Assembly: GCA_038373865.1 (NCBI GenBank)
Contig: JAXGGA010005821.1
Span: 1 to 64,000 of the forward strand
Direction of reading: 5' to 3'
Source: Uloborus plumipes
Lineage: Eukaryota > Arthropoda > Arachnida > Araneae > Uloboridae
Length of the DNA: 64,000 bases
This document shows positions 46,250 to 55,525 of this stretch, piece after piece. The position numbers and the translations under genes are program-made. Under the pieces are notes generated by a model that worked only from the letters and a program-made list of their open reading frames with translations, was not told the DNA's origin and made no database searches. How positions within the stretch are numbered: position 1 is the first letter of the stretch; each line of letters opens with the position of its first letter.

Positions 46250-46798
46250 GACCGGCTCGGGAAACTCCTGGAGAAACACAACGTCAAGACTGTTTTCACT
46301 CCCACCAACCAACTAAGGAACTACTATCGCCCGATGAAGGACCCCCGTGACCCCTTCTCTGCGTCAGGAGTCTACAAAATTCCGTGCTCGTGCGGATCCG
46401 TTTATGTTGGAACCACGAAGCGCAGTATCAGGACACGCCTTTCCGAGCACGAACGTCATTGCCGGTTAGGACACTATGAGAAGTCAGCAGTGGCCGAACA
46501 CAGCCAACAGGAAGGAGTCCACAACATTAAATTTAAAGACACAGAAATCCTGGCCACAACATTCCATTACTATGCCCGTCTTCATCGCGAAGCAATAGAA
46601 ATTTTCAAGCATCCGCGTAACTTCAATAGAAAAGAAGAGAACTTCAATTTACCGAAAATATGGCATTCCGTCCTTAGATCCGCTCGCCATAACGATCCAG
46701 AAACAGACAGCTCACCCATTCCGGAAAATCCATCCAGAATCCAGAACGCTCCAGAGGCCGAAGAAACAGCAACCAATCAGGAGCCAACACGCCATTAG
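46250..46798 (+). pseudogene. Truncated GIY-YIG endonuclease in left direct repeat
   Basis: The open frame reads from the repeat boundary to the stop at 46798 and covers the linker plus the whole GIY-YIG domain. From the ATG at 46334 it encodes 154 residues. GVY, CSCGS, YVG, RTRLSEH and the Glu of LHREAIEI are present. It lacks the RT and is present because the direct repeat duplicates the 3' end of the element. Confidence 0.85.
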
Positions 46799-46853
46799 CA
46801 GTTTGCTTAAATACCCGAGCGGCCGAAGCTAGCGTATCAGTCTCAGCAAACTA

Positions 46854-46896
46854 CTCACTGATGATGTCGACCGCAGTGTCCGACGAAACGTTTGGG
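46854..46896 (+). ncRNA. Hammerhead ribozyme-like motif, left direct repeat
   Basis: The CTGATGA core (46858-46864), GAAA (46885-46888) and an ACGT stem III half-site suit the minimal, dimer-type hammerheads known from PLEs. Stem I is CTCA (46854-46857) with TGGG (46893-46896), one pair being G-U. Stem II is GTCG/CGAC with one extra U after the core. Predicted cleavage lies after 46892. The RT frame's first two ATGs lie in this motif. Activity is inferred, not shown. Confidence 0.6.
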
Positions 46897-48642
46897 ACTC
46901 ATTTTTCTCATCGACCACGGCCTATAAGCCCGGAAATACCGCTTCATATTGACGCCGGCCGTGAAAGCCTGAAGAAGTATTTAGTACGCCTCTACGGGGA
47001 GGAAGTTCATCTACAAGTTCGCCGCTTCGAGTCGCTCCGGAAACGAAAATGCGTGCTCCTCTCTACACTGACCTTTTTATTAAGATGCAGAGATGAAAAA
47101 GTTATCCCGAACTTTCTTCGCCAGAGACGCTTCATAAGAAGCCCTGCTTCACATCGAATCTACGACCGTACCGAACACGCTCTCCTGCGGGAACGTGTTC
47201 ACCAGACTCGCCGGGACCTAGCTATATGTAGCCGAGACCTGCTTGCAATCCATCTGCGTATTGCTGGCAGTTTGTCTGCCTGGGACTGGGACCGGATCGA
47301 ACATCTCACCTACAAAACCATGGTTTATGAGAAAGAAAGAACCTCGAGAAGACATATTAGGAAGTTTGAAAAGTTACCCAAGCACCAACAGTCTATTCCA
47401 ACACTTGATGACGACCGTACGGTGGCTAATCTTTCGAATCATCAACTTTCATCAGATGAGATATCCGTGCTAAAAAGAGGTGGCAACTTTGTGGTTGTTC
47501 CTAAGTCTATTCCGGTCGAAGACATCATCGCAAACATTGAAGCCGGTCTCCACAAACTTCCACATGACTTATCGGAGAATATCCGAAGGGAAGCATCAAG
47601 AATCTTACAACGAGCCAAGTCACCAAAGAGCAACATCTCAGCAAAAGAAAGACGTGCTTTGATGCAGCTGAAGTCCAATCGGGATATTGTGATCTTAGCC
47701 GCTGACAAAGGAAATGCCACAGCCGTCCTGAACACCGAGGACTACGAGAACAAGATCGAAGAACTGTTAGACCCCGATATCTACAGGATCCTACCAAAAG
47801 ATCCAACGGCCAAAATTCTTCGTGAAACAAACAGACTCATCAAGGACTCGTCAATCCCCCTTGAAATACAACACAACCTAAAGAAATCAGAAGCTCTCCC
47901 TCCTAGACTCTATGGATTACCAAAGATCCACAAATCTGGAGTTCCCCTCCGACCTATAGTCAGCACCATTGGTTCACCTACGTATGAAGTTTCTAAATAC
48001 ATCACAGGCCTCCTGAAACCGTATATTGGATCTTCGTCCTCTTTTGTCAAAGATTCCAGTGACTTTGTTCAAAAAATCAAGTCAGTCTCCCTCCAGCCTT
48101 CTGATTTGCTCGTAAGTTTTGACGTCGTCTCGCTCTTCACAAAAGTCCCAGTTGAAGACTCCCTGGACCTGATTACTCCACTTTTTCCTCCTGACATCGG
48201 AAACCTATTCCGGCACGTCCTGACGACCACGTATTTCCAGTGGAACGTAAAATTCTATGAGCAACGGGATGGAGTTGCTATGGGGAACCCCTTGAGTCCC
48301 GTCGTCGCCAACTTCTACATGGAGTTTTTCGAACAGAAGGCCCTTGCATCCGCCAAAAAGAAGCCCGAGGTTTGGTTCCGTTACGTTGATGACACTTTCG
48401 CAGTGTGGCGCCACGGTGAAGAAGACCTGCATTTGTTTCTTCAACACTTGAACAACATTCATCCTAACATACAGTTTACCATGGAGAAAGAGAATAACAG
48501 TCAGCTTCCTTTCCTTGACGTGCTTGTGACGAAAAAGGAAGACGGGACACTTGGTTACCAGGTGTATCGGAAGCCCACCCACACGGACCGATATCTTCAA
48601 AAAGACTCCAACCACCACCCGAGACAAAAAAAATGGCGGTAA
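46861..48642 (+). CDS. Penelope-like reverse transcriptase
   Basis: A 593-codon frame encoding the RT that copies element RNA at a target nick. Family blocks are in order: ADKGN (281-285), RLYGLPKIHK (349-358), PLRPIVS (362-368), motif A SFDVVSLFTKVP with Asp421, motif B GVAMGNPLSP (471-480), and motif C YVDD with Asp510 and Asp511. LPFLDVLV (549-556) and YRKPTHTDRYL (569-579) follow. All catalytic aspartates are present and there is no internal stop. It ends in Trp-Arg-stop just after an A8 run. The endonuclease frame lies in the -1 phase, so the usual single RT-endonuclease protein needs a -1 shift or the A run lost a base. The ATG at 46861 lies in the hammerhead core, so the true start may be further down. 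Confidence 0.95.
   Translation: MMSTAVSDETFGTHFSHRPRPISPEIPLHIDAGRESLKKYLVRLYGEEVHLQVRRFESLRKRKCVLLSTLTFLLRCRDEKVIPNFLRQRRFIRSPASHRIYDRTEHALLRERVHQTRRDLAICSRDLLAIHLRIAGSLSAWDWDRIEHLTYKTMVYEKERTSRRHIRKFEKLPKHQQSIPTLDDDRTVANLSNHQLSSDEISVLKRGGNFVVVPKSIPVEDIIANIEAGLHKLPHDLSENIRREASRILQRAKSPKSNISAKERRALMQLKSNRDIVILAADKGNATAVLNTEDYENKIEELLDPDIYRILPKDPTAKILRETNRLIKDSSIPLEIQHNLKKSEALPPRLYGLPKIHKSGVPLRPIVSTIGSPTYEVSKYITGLLKPYIGSSSSFVKDSSDFVQKIKSVSLQPSDLLVSFDVVSLFTKVPVEDSLDLITPLFPPDIGNLFRHVLTTTYFQWNVKFYEQRDGVAMGNPLSPVVANFYMEFFEQKALASAKKKPEVWFRYVDDTFAVWRHGEEDLHLFLQHLNNIHPNIQFTMEKENNSQLPFLDVLVTKKEDGTLGYQVYRKPTHTDRYLQKDSNHHPRQKKWR
48626..48633 (+). other. A8 run at RT/endonuclease frame junction
   Basis: In the RT frame the codons read CAA AAA AAA TGG. 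The heptamer A AAA AAA at 48627-48633 is in the correct phase for -1 slippage into the endonuclease frame. The inverted copy also has exactly eight A. Either slippage is used, or the source copy had already lost one A. Confidence 0.6.
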
Positions 48643-49406
48643 TCAAAACTCTTGCTCGGCGAGCAGAAAGAATCTGCGAGACAACAAAATTAAAGGAGGA
48701 ACAGAAACATCTGGAACAAGCTTTTCAAGCGAACGGGTTTACAGTACAGGAAATTAGAAGAGCCCTCCACCCCAGGAGGACCCAAAATAATGTACAGGAT
48801 ACTACACCAGTTGAGCCATTAGGAAAAGTTTTCCTGCCGTACCTGCACAGGATTACAGACCGGCTCGGGAAACTCCTGGAGAAACACAACGTCAAGACTG
48901 TTTTCACTCCCACCAACCAACTAAGGAACTACTATCGCCCGGTGAAGGACCCCCGTGACCCCTTCTCTGCGTCAGGAGTCTACAAAATTCCGTGCTCGTG
49001 CGGATCCGCTTATGTTGGAACCACGAAGCGCAGTATCAGGACACGCCTTTCCGAGCACGAACGTCATTGCCGGTTAGGACACTATGAGAAGTCAGCAGTG
49101 GCCGAACACAGCCAACAGGAAGGAGTCCACAACATTAAATTTAAAGACACAGAAATCCTGGCCACAACATCCCATTACTATGCCCGTCTTCATCGCGAAG
49201 CAATAGAAATTTTCAAGCATCCGCGTAACTTCAATAGAAAAGAAGAGAACTTCAATTTACCGAAAATATGGCATTCCGTCCTTAGATCCGCTCGCCATAA
49301 CGATCCAGAAACAGACAGCTCACCCATTCCGGAAAATCCATCCAGAATCCAGAACGCTCCAGAGGCCGAAGAAACAGCAACCAATCAGGAGCCAACACGC
49401 CATTAG
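48633..49406 (+). CDS. Penelope-like GIY-YIG endonuclease domain
   Basis: A 257-codon frame. In canonical PLEs this is the C-terminal part of one RT-endonuclease protein and nicks DNA to prime reverse transcription. Half-motifs GVY (115-117) and YVG (127-129) flank the CSCGS cysteines typical of the Penelope domain. RTRLSEH supplies the conserved Arg at 138, and the Glu at 189 in LHREAIEI fits the metal-binding position. AVAEHSQQ follows at 155-162. The first 110 residues are the RT-endonuclease linker (ARRAERICE). The ATG at 48633 overlaps the RT frame by 10 bases. Independent start or frameshift fusion cannot be settled from sequence. Confidence 0.93.
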   Translation: MAVIKTLARRAERICETTKLKEEQKHLEQAFQANGFTVQEIRRALHPRRTQNNVQDTTPVEPLGKVFLPYLHRITDRLGKLLEKHNVKTVFTPTNQLRNYYRPVKDPRDPFSASGVYKIPCSCGSAYVGTTKRSIRTRLSEHERHCRLGHYEKSAVAEHSQQEGVHNIKFKDTEILATTSHYYARLHREAIEIFKHPRNFNRKEENFNLPKIWHSVLRSARHNDPETDSSPIPENPSRIQNAPEAEETATNQEPTRH

Positions 49407-49590
49407 CAGTTTGCTTAAATACCCGAGCGGCCGAAGCTAGCGTATCAGTCTCAGCAAACTACTCACTGATGATGTCGACCGCAGTGTCCGACGAAACGTT
49501 TGGGACTCATTTTTCTCATCGACCACGGCCTATAAGCCCGGAAATAACGCTTCATATTGACGCCGGCCGTGAAAGCCTGAAGAAGTATTT
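48858..49590 (+). repeat. Right 733-bp direct repeat of the PLE
   Basis: The partner of 46250-46982. It ends GAAGAAGTATTT directly before the TSD. It repeats the first RT codons (from 49469) without the rest of the gene. Confidence 0.9.
49462..49504 (+). ncRNA. Hammerhead ribozyme-like motif, right direct repeat
   Basis: Identical in core and stems to 46854-46896. Predicted cleavage after 49500 lies 2608 bases from the left site, giving a unit-length RNA if both act. Confidence 0.6.
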
Positions 49591-49602
49591 GATATCGGTT
49601 GA
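49591..49602. repeat. Right 12-bp target-site duplication of the PLE
   Basis: GATATCGGTTGA, identical to 45112-45123. Joining the flanks gives uninterrupted Harbinger MITE sequence. Confidence 0.9.
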
Positions 49603-49847
49603 GTTTAAAAACAGTGCTGTAGATAGACGACACGACACGGTACTTATCGTTACAGTATTATCGTCCGAATTTCGTCGTTGTCGTGTGGTCTAGTGGAAAA
49701 GCGCCCTTATTTTATCATGTTGTTACCATGGTTACGTTTTTATAGCTTTTATTTGTTTCGTTCTTTTTCCCTTAATAATTTTTAAAATGTAAAATTTTAT
49801 AGCAATAAAATGTGTTAAATGAAATATTTTAACTGTTGAACAACATC

Positions 49848-50290
49848 GTCTGCTTTTATTTTCTCGGTTTTTAAGGAATTAAAAATGGGTAAATTATAAA
49901 AATATCGTGTAAATTGCGGTATTGCAACGTTCTTTCTAAAATATTTCATTTCGAAAAATGTATTATTTTGTTCTTAAAGCTAGGAAAGAAAACGCTAGGA
50001 AAGAAACGTTTCTGTAAGCAACAAAATTGTTCTTATATTCTCTTTTGGCTTATTTTTATATCATACTTTTATTTTCTCGGTTTTTAAGGAATTAAAATTC
50101 GGTAAATTATAAAAATATCGTGTAAATTGCGGTATTGCAACGTTCTTTCTAAAATATTTCATTTCGAAAAATGTATTATTTTGTTTTTAAAGCTAGGAAA
50201 GAAAACGTAAGAAAACGCTAGGAAAGAAACGTTTCTGTAAGCAACAAAATTGTTCTTATATTCTCTTTTGACTTATTTTTATATCATACT
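49848..50290 (+). repeat. Two-copy tandem duplication, about 213 bp
   Basis: TTTATTTTCTCGGTTTTTAA and the following block occur near 49855 and again near 50067, inside the Helitron 3' part. Copy 1 of the Helitron has it once. A smaller GCTAGGAAAGAAA duplication is also present. Confidence 0.8.
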
Positions 50291-50483
50291 TTTAAGGAAT
50301 TATATTTAAATTATAATTAAAATTGAGTACTTTTTCTTTCGAAGATAATTACCAAACGACCTTTCAATTTTATACCACGGTCAAAGCCGTGCGGGTAGAG
50401 CTAGTAAATATATAAAAGGGTAATGAATAAAATTCTTTAAGAAAAAAAAATGTATCATTACATTTAACTTTTTAATGACATAC

Positions 50484-50580
50484 TGTCGGGCCCCGCTAAT
50501 ACTGTCTGCTCCAAGAAATACTATTCGATTAAGCGGGGTATTTGTTAAAGCGGGGATCTATTAACATAGCGTCTATGGCA
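50484..50580. mobile_element. pogo-like MITE fragment
   Basis: ACTGTCGGGCCCCGCTAATA, GATTAAGCGGGG and TAGCGTCTATGGCAT match the left two-thirds of 14081-14259. The right end is missing. Confidence 0.6.
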
Positions 50581-50808
50581 TCGGACAAAATGGCTACATG
50601 TTTGTGGAATAGCCCTTTACATAATTTTTTTCCACCGGTTTAAATCATTATTTCTCAACAAATCTGATCTTTTTCATTTACATCGGATCCTTTGCTTTCG
50701 AAATCCACAATTTGTTTTGTCATTGGCTAAATGAATAGGGCAGAAAATTAACTCACTCATAAATCCCGTTACGAGAGGTTGACTTCGGGTGCTCCTTCCT
50801 CACGTGAC
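50581..50808. other. Unassigned spacer
   Basis: No element ends or frames recognised. Confidence 0.4.
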
Positions 50809-51345
50809 GCTATTGTAAAAATAAACTAACTATTATAAAATAGCTAATTTATATCATTTTAAGAAATATCTTAACAGTCTGCATCAAATTATGCACGTTT
50901 CTTTAACGAGGGTCAAAAATGCGGTGACCCCTGCCGTATTTTTAGGTATTCAAAAACTGCCGTAGTTGAAGTGTTAAACAAAAAAAAATGCTATTATAAA
51001 AATAAACTATTATAAAATAGTTACTTTATATCATTTAAAAAAAATATCTTAACAGTCTGCATCAAATTATGCACGTTTCTTTAACGAGAGTCAAAAATGC
51101 GATGACCCCTGCCGCATTTTTAGGTATTCAAAAACTGCCGTAGTTGAAGTGTTAAACAAAAAAAATGCTATTATAAAAATAAACTATTATAAAATAGTTA
51201 ATTTATATCATTTTAAAAAATATCTTAACAGTCTGCATCAAATTATGCACGTTTCTTTAACGAGAGTCAAAAATGCGGTGACCCCTGCCGTATTTTTAGG
51301 TATTCAAAAACTGCCGTAATTGAAGTGTTAAACAAAAAAAAAAAT
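50809..51345 (+). repeat. Three tandem copies of a 178-bp unit
   Basis: Units begin near 50809, 50990 and 51168 with CTATTATAAAAATAAACTA. They share GCATCAAATTATGCACGTTT and GTGACCCCTGCCGTATTTTT and end in A7-A11. The unit end in a poly-A suggests retroposon-like or replication-slippage origin. Confidence 0.85.
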
Positions 51346-52302
51346 GCTTTTAGCTGTTTTTTCTATTCAAAAAATCGGAGTATCGTTTTTGATTTAAAGA
51401 TCGCAGAAATACTCGCTCGATTTTTTTTCCAGCGGTGCAAAAGCTCGAGGCTGATAAATTAACTAGAAAAGAAAATATAAGCATTTTTGAGTTAATTAAG
51501 CTTAATTTTAATAAATGCTTAGCTCATTTCTTGCACAAATCAAATCATAGTGAAAAAAAAATAGCAGACAAGGTAAAAGAAAAAATTAAATGCAATTATT
51601 TTACCGTAAGCATTACTTTTCTCAGTTTTAATAGAATTATGTGTCTCATGAATTTTGAAATAAGTATATCGAATAAGCGCTATTGCACGGTTAATTATTA
51701 ATACACTTTTATTAATTTCACGTGTGGGTTTGTTTGTTTGTTTGTGTGTAACTCTGAATAAAAGATAAAATTCACGTTCTTTGCAAATATAAAAGTAATA
51801 TATTTCATACTATCATTAATACTAAAGGCTAAACTATATTGCATGTGTATTGATGGATTATAAGTGATTCAGTTGCTTGTAAGCAACTCTGAATAAAATA
51901 TAAAATTCACGTTCTTTGCAAATATAAAAGTAATATAATTATTTCATACTATTGTTTTCCTCAAGGCTACACTATATTACATGTTGATACATTATAAATG
52001 CACGGAAACTTAACGGATATTCAATAGTTTTGTTAATCAGAGAGAAATCTGTTAGAGTGTCATGCCCCCCTGTACAAGCCGCCCATGTTTTAGGCTAATA
52101 AATTTGTTTTCCTCGTGTCCCTGTCACAAAAAGTCCTCAGAAATTAAAAAAAAAAGTCGCCAAACTTCACGAGCTTCGGTGAGTAATGAAAGACACCTTT
52201 TACACGCTCTGCAGAGGGTGAAATAGCGAGCTATTTTCAATTTCTCGCCAAGGCTTCAGATTTGAAGTTTGTTTTCGAAATTTCGACAGAATTTGAGACT
52301 TG
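51346..52302. other. Spacer, partly a diverged repeat
   Basis: A TTTTTTTTCCAG acceptor-like tract ends at 51432, before an 88-codon A-rich frame I do not call. TATAAAATTCACGTTCTTTGC occurs twice (near 51765 and 51899). About 52140-52302 is the counterpart of 24880-25110. Confidence 0.4.
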
Positions 52303-52310
52303 TATCTCGA

Positions 52311-53227
52311 CAAGGGTGCCCGCAGAGGGGGATTATGGCGCAAATTGCGCCATCAAAATTTTTGGAGGGATTTTGTAAAACTAATTTATTTTTTTATTTA
52401 CATTTTTTTTCTTTATTTTCTTAATTTAAATTATTTTCCAATTCTTTATTATTATTTATTTCTTTATTCATTTATTTTTGTGTGCGTGTAAATGTGGTTG
52501 GAATGTCTGGAAGGGAAAAAAAGCGATTCTATTCTGCGCATAATTCGAACTTTTAAACATCTCCATATATTATTTCTCTAAGCCGAATCCTATACTCGGT
52601 CGAAACTCGCTCATTTCTTTATCGAATTGCATGAAAATTTATGATTTTGAAGCTTATCCGCGGGCTATTGACGAAAATTAGACCCACCCTCTAAAAAGTG
52701 TCGGTTCGTTTTTTATTCGAACTTCAATTTTTGTTCACAAAATTGACTCTATCTAGCGAAATAATTGTCGTATCGTCTCCATTTTGAAAGATTAAAAAAA
52801 ATGCGTTCTTTAGAACGTTTCTCCGCTAGCGCCGCGTAACGACAATCTCGAAAATCCACGTTTAAGTGACTTATAAGCGATTGAAGTTTGAAAAAGTTAA
52901 ATTTTTTGCTCAACGGTTAAAATCGTTTTACCATTGTTGTTCAAATCAATTTTAAATGCGACATTTCAAGCCAAGGCTTAGCTCGGTAAACCTTAATTGT
53001 AACTTTTATTGCTTCAAAATACTATGGTAGTTTTGCGATAACGTTAGTATTTAGTTTAGTAGTAGCCTTGGGTATTTGATTTTAATATAGGGTATCACTT
53101 TTGTAGTAGTTGTAAAAGTGAACGTGTCTTTGATCTCTTTGAAAAGTTGTCAGAACGACGGCAGTAGATGGCGATGTTGTGCAAATGAAGCCAATAAAAA
53201 TTGTCGTATTAAATTTTAAGTTTAGAG

Positions 53228-53262
<35 letters not shown>

Positions 53263-53472
53263 GGAATTCCGCACGGGTCACCTAGTTAATACATAATACA
53301 TTAAAAAATAATACTTGTAACTTTAAAAGAAAATTAATAAACAATATTTAAAAAAAATAAAAAAGTAAAAAAAAAGGGGATAAAAACAAGAAGCACAAGA
53401 GGGTTGTGAAAAATTCTAGGGGAGAAAGAATTTGCGCCATTGAGGTTGGGGGGGAGGGGATGGGCACCCTTG
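52311..53472. mobile_element. hAT-type element with nested Helitron
   Basis: The ends CAAGGGTGCCC and GGGCACCCTTG carry a perfect 8-bp TSD TATCTCGA (52303-52310 and 53473-53480). GCGCAAATTGCGCCAT near 52339 and TTTGCGCCATTGAGG near 53430 are subterminal inverted blocks. No transposase. Confidence 0.85.
52560..53285 (+). mobile_element. Non-autonomous Helitron, GCGGAATTCCGC type
   Basis: It starts A|TCTCCATATATTATTTCTC and ends GCGGAATTCCGC, ACGGGTCAC, CTAG|T. A T run of about 30 precedes the hairpin. It lies wholly inside the hAT-type element. Confidence 0.75.
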
Positions 53473-53480
53473 TATCTCGA

Positions 53481-53765
53481 TAACGAGGGCAAAATTTTTG
53501 AGCCAAAAAATATCTCAACACGTGATTTCTACATGTTTAGCAATGACAAATTGCGCCATGTTTTCATTTTGGACCCCCAACGTCGTGTCGTCCCTCTTTC
53601 AAATTGACAGTTTGCCTTCTTCTCGAGTTCACCAGCCTTTGCTCTCCATGCAGGATTGTATGCCGTGATATTAAAGCGCCATCTGTTGAGTTGTCCGGTA
53701 ACGAATGTTGCATGCAGATGTGTGTCGCCTAGTGAGGCCCGATCCGGGGTCTTCCTGCTGTCAAC
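53481..53765. other. Unassigned spacer
   Basis: It continues the repeat flanking the hAT insertion, then reads into the SINE. No gene. Confidence 0.35.
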
Positions 53766-54050
53766 TAAGCTGGCCGTGGCGTCCCGATCAGTCTGGTAAC
53801 CGGAGGGTCACGGGTTCGATAACAACCGATCAAAGCTCCACCGTCTTCACTAATGGTGACTGGGAGAGGTTGAAAATGTTCGTGGTCACAAAGTCCAAGT
53901 GAACCGATACCTTTGCAGGCAGTGGACCAGGGGTTACTCGGCTCCTGGTCTGGATCAAAAAACAGAGCGCTCTTTAGGGCCCCATCCAGCAGTTTGAACC
54001 ACGCGTAGTGGAAGGTAAAGGAGGACCTGGAGGGAAATGATGGTAATCGA
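53766..54050 (+). mobile_element. tRNA-derived SINE, family A, second copy
   Basis: The head GGCCGTGGCGTCCCGATCAG and box B GGTTCGATAAC (eroded) are followed by the same body as 21221-21512: CACCGTCTTCACTAATGGTG, CCAAGTGAACC, AACAGAGCGCTCTT, AGGGCCCC. Confidence 0.75.
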
Positions 54051-54095
54051 ATGCTCTATCCACTGAGCCGGCATGACTTAAGGCTCGAGGGCAAA
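54040..54095 (-). repeat. tRNA-like half on opposite strand
   Basis: The minus strand reads GGCTCAGTGGATAGAGCATT, the D-arm/A-box part of a tRNA. No B box or T arm follows before the family A SINE, so this is at best a truncated second SINE. Confidence 0.35.
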
Positions 54096-54225
54096 TTTGA
54101 GTTATGTGCTCTCGGATGCACGACCCACACTTATCGTAATTCGTCATTGCAATAAACATATTTTAAATTTCAGGCGTCAAAAAAAAAATTTTTTTTCAAA
54201 AAAAAAAAAAAACGGTTTTTGTTAC

Positions 54226-54928
54226 TAGGGATGCACCAATAAATCGACCATAATCTGCCACTTTGCCGATTAATCGGCAGGAAAAGTATTTGTTAAATAG
54301 TGTATTTTAAAGTATGCATTCACTAAGAAACTATGGTGAATATTTTTTTTCAACAGTAATAATAATCCTCACAGTTGATATAAAATATTTAATAAATTAA
54401 TTTTCCTATTTTGAATAAATATACACATAGACAATATTGCAACATTTTGCATGCGTCGATACTTTTCTTCTTAGCATGGTGCCTTTAAATAACCCCAAAT
54501 TTTCACAAAGAGAAAAATCTTGCAATAAATAGCTACGAATAATTGAAATATTTTCATTAAAAACGCTCCTGAATTAAACTGCTCACCACAGCCAACTCCG
54601 CCCCCCCCCCCTCTTTTTTTTTTAAATTTTCATGACTAGTAACATGATTAACAATGTGTTAATGTAATATTATTTACAATAATATAAAAATTGGTTCTAA
54701 GAAATTTGACAAAATTTTGAAATTATTTTGAAAAAAAATTAGGAAAGGGGGGGGGGGAAATAATAATCTTCTTTTATAAATAGATTACTAATTATTTCTG
54801 AAATCACAACAGTAAAGAAAAAAAAAACTGATAGTGAAGTTGGTATTATATAAAATAATCATCCTTATCATTAATCGGCTCCGCCGATTAATCGGTAATC
54901 GGTCAATTCTCTTATCGGTGCATCTCTA
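54226..54928 (+). mobile_element. hAT-type MITE, CCGATTAATCGG family
   Basis: It starts TAGGGATGCACCAATAAATC and ends ATCGGTGCATCTCTA. Flanks TTTGTTAC and TTCATTAC match at 6 of 8 bases. It keeps the intact site TCCTTATCATTAATCGGCTC (near 54862) that is split by a piggyBac MITE in the copy at 60092. C10 and G10 runs are present. Confidence 0.8.
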
Positions 54929-55525
54929 TTCATTACTATATTTTATTCGTGCAGTTCCCTATTGTATAACTGATAAATTCATAACAGGATCGACGAAATA
55001 TACAAAATCAATGCAATTCAAACAAGCAGTTAACCCAACCAAAAATCGTCCTCGATTTGAGTAAATATTTCATTCTGTTTACATTTCTGCTACAAAGTTG
55101 ACGTGGCTTCATTCTGAGCCTTTTGCGTGACACTTATTAGTCAGTCCCGAACCTCATTCGAACCAATCTAACAACTTCGCATGCATTAATGATTCCGCCC
55201 TCTCCGATTTCTATTCGATCGCTCGTTCTATTTCATTATGGAGCTTCGCTTTCGAAAAATAAATTTACTCCGGGGAAATAAATTATGGATCCCCCTTAAG
55301 GATGTCAAAATGTCTCAAGATTTGATAGCGACTGATATTTATACTTCACAGCTACAAGTGGAAGGCCGCGGAGAAGTTAAATGTATTTTGTACAGGTGAA
55401 GTTATCATTTAAAAGCGCGCAAAAATAAAAGTTGTGAAAGTTTGACGCATCGGAATCGAAGTGTGACAACCGATTTTTTTTTCTAATAGGATTTCTGTTG
55501 TCCTTCTTACTTTAATAAACAAAAA
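54929..55525. other. Unique stretch without assigned features
   Basis: Less simple than most spacers (about 55090-55400) but with no frame, RNA gene or repeat copy I can name. Confidence 0.35.

Larger units (their letters stand above)
46250..46982 (+). repeat. Left 733-bp direct repeat of the PLE
   Basis: It aligns without gaps to 48858-49590. I noticed four substitutions, for example near 46334, 46400, 46563 and 46939. It contains a partial endonuclease frame, the hammerhead motif and the first codons of the RT frame. Confidence 0.9.
45124..49590 (+). mobile_element. Penelope-like retroelement insertion
   Basis: In order it holds an inverted 3' fragment (45124-46249), a 733-bp direct repeat (46250-46982), the body, and the second direct repeat (48858-49590). 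This is the usual PLE arrangement of pseudo-LTRs with an inverted 5' extension. A perfect 12-bp TSD encloses it. GC content is clearly higher than the surroundings. Direct repeats of equal length with few substitutions point to a recent insertion. Confidence 0.95.
44561..49706. mobile_element. PIF/Harbinger-type MITE split by a Penelope element
   Basis: The ends GAGCGCTTTTCCACTTCCTG and the complement of GGGCGCTTTTCCACTAGACC are flanked by TTA (44558-44560 and 49707-49709). The sister Helitron reads GAATTATTTTATC at about 29042-29055, the empty site with one TTA. Without the PLE the MITE is about 670 bp. It is rich in GTCGTG/CACGAC words. Confidence 0.75.
44097..50404 (+). mobile_element. Non-autonomous Helitron, copy 2, with nested insertions
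   Basis: It starts A|TCTTTCTCTACTAATAATAAAG and ends CACGGTCAAAGCCGTG, CGGGTAGAG, CTAG|T, matching copy 1 at 28613-30281. Without the inserted Harbinger MITE and PLE it is about 1.2 kb. Its 3' part carries a tandem duplication at about 49850-50290. Confidence 0.85.

Noticed and set aside
48205..48627. 140-codon minus-strand frame opposite the RT
   Set aside because: An antisense shadow of the conserved RT sequence; it also appears opposite the RT remnant in the inverted fragment for the same reason.
45274..49406. Viral or retroviral origin of the RT
   Set aside because: The RT blocks, the GIY-YIG domain, the direct repeats and inverted extension all fit Penelope-like elements. There is no gag, protease, integrase or envelope.
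51435..51701. 88-codon frame after TTTTTTTTCCAG
   Set aside because: Very A-rich, no domain, and the acceptor-like tract is expected by chance in such T-rich DNA.
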